64,000 nt of DNA from Microbacterium dextranolyticum. Its GTDB lineage: Bacteria; Actinomycetota; Actinomycetes; Actinomycetales; Microbacteriaceae. Below, piece after piece: positions 63,990 through 64,000 of this stretch; the first letter of the stretch is position 1; each line of letters begins with the position of its first letter. The notes beneath the pieces are model-generated. The model worked only from the letters and a program-made list of their open reading frames with translations. It ran no database searches and was not told the DNA's origin. The stretch lies in contig NZ_JAFBBR010000001.1 in assembly GCF_016907295.1 (NCBI RefSeq), forward strand, positions 1,860,001-1,924,000. Reading direction: 5' to 3'. A program made the translations under genes and the position numbers.

Positions 63990-64000
63990 ATGACAAGAAC
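63990..64000 (+). CDS. start of an unidentified gene leaving the window
   Basis: ATG 63990 follows a GAGG (63975-63978) at plausible distance and a promoter at 63938-63967. An in-frame ATG at 63981 is also possible. Only a few codons are visible, so no function can be given. Confidence 0.35.

Overview
The window looks like ordinary chromosome of a high-GC actinobacterium of the Microbacteriaceae, most like Microbacterium (inference). Supporting points are the C50-carotenoid operon with heterodimeric lycopene cyclase and lycopene elongase, the AdnAB helicase-nuclease pair, DUF3107, DUF3117 and UPF0182 proteins, a succinylase lysine pathway, and widespread leaderless starts. No insertion sequence, prophage, CRISPR array or rRNA was seen. 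There is one tRNA, an initiator tRNA-Met.

Layout. 1-3.6 kb: the start of a membrane-anchored HtrA-like protease (cut by the window edge), a PLP aminotransferase, a nitrilase-family hydrolase coupled to a DUF6328 membrane protein, and tRNA-fMet. 3.6-9.8 kb: a MarR regulator divergent from idi-crtE-crtB-crtI-crtYe-crtYf-crtEb, with a perfect palindrome between them; together these take IPP/DMAPP to a cyclic C50 carotenoid. 9.8-30.2 kb: a block whose order recalls M. tuberculosis Rv3193c-Rv3211. It holds UPF0182, a membrane Lon/PDZ protease, a DUF2342 zincin, a ThiF/cyclodehydratase-like protein, a UvrD2-like helicase, NudC, an aminoglycoside-phosphotransferase-fold protein, AdnB and AdnA, DUF3107, a ferritin-like protein and a DEAD-box helicase. 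30.2-39 kb: a PHP phosphoesterase, an EEP-fold protein, an Xaa-Pro aminopeptidase, a YflT-type stress protein, a coupled PRC/MgtE_N/CBS - DUF1003 - Mrp operon, TatB, an O-methyltransferase and DUF3117.

39-49.5 kb: a GT-C mannosyltransferase coupled to dapE, the divergent dapD, PPK2, a dimethylargininase, citrate synthase, dapC with a 7Fe ferredoxin, a DUF6113 protein and TypA. Three lysine/peptidoglycan genes (dapC, dapD, dapE) lie within 7 kb. 49.6-56.6 kb: a peptide ABC transporter (lipoprotein OppA, permeases OppB and OppC, two-domain ATPase OppDF) with a small PH-domain protein beside it. 56.7-64 kb: a CPBP-family membrane protein, an intergenic region with repeats, the glycine cleavage operon gcvT-gcvH-gcvP behind a tandem glycine riboswitch, a MarP-type serine protease, and the start of a gene leaving the window.

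Two coding lesions stand out. oppB appears to lack one G in a GGGG/CCCC run, so its first ~92 codons are in another frame. The marP gene has an in-frame TAA where the family has Tyr. Either may be real or a sequencing/assembly error. The most informative recurrent signal is regulatory: at least 14 genes have a TANNNT hexamer ending exactly 6-7 bases before ATG/GTG, the architecture of leaderless mRNAs. I did not find a convincing wholly new multi-gene system. The best candidates for new biology are the orphan cyclodehydratase-like protein in a proteolysis locus, with its start codon in the loop of a perfect inverted repeat, the carotenoid operator, the riboswitch expression platform, and the repeat pair before gcvP.
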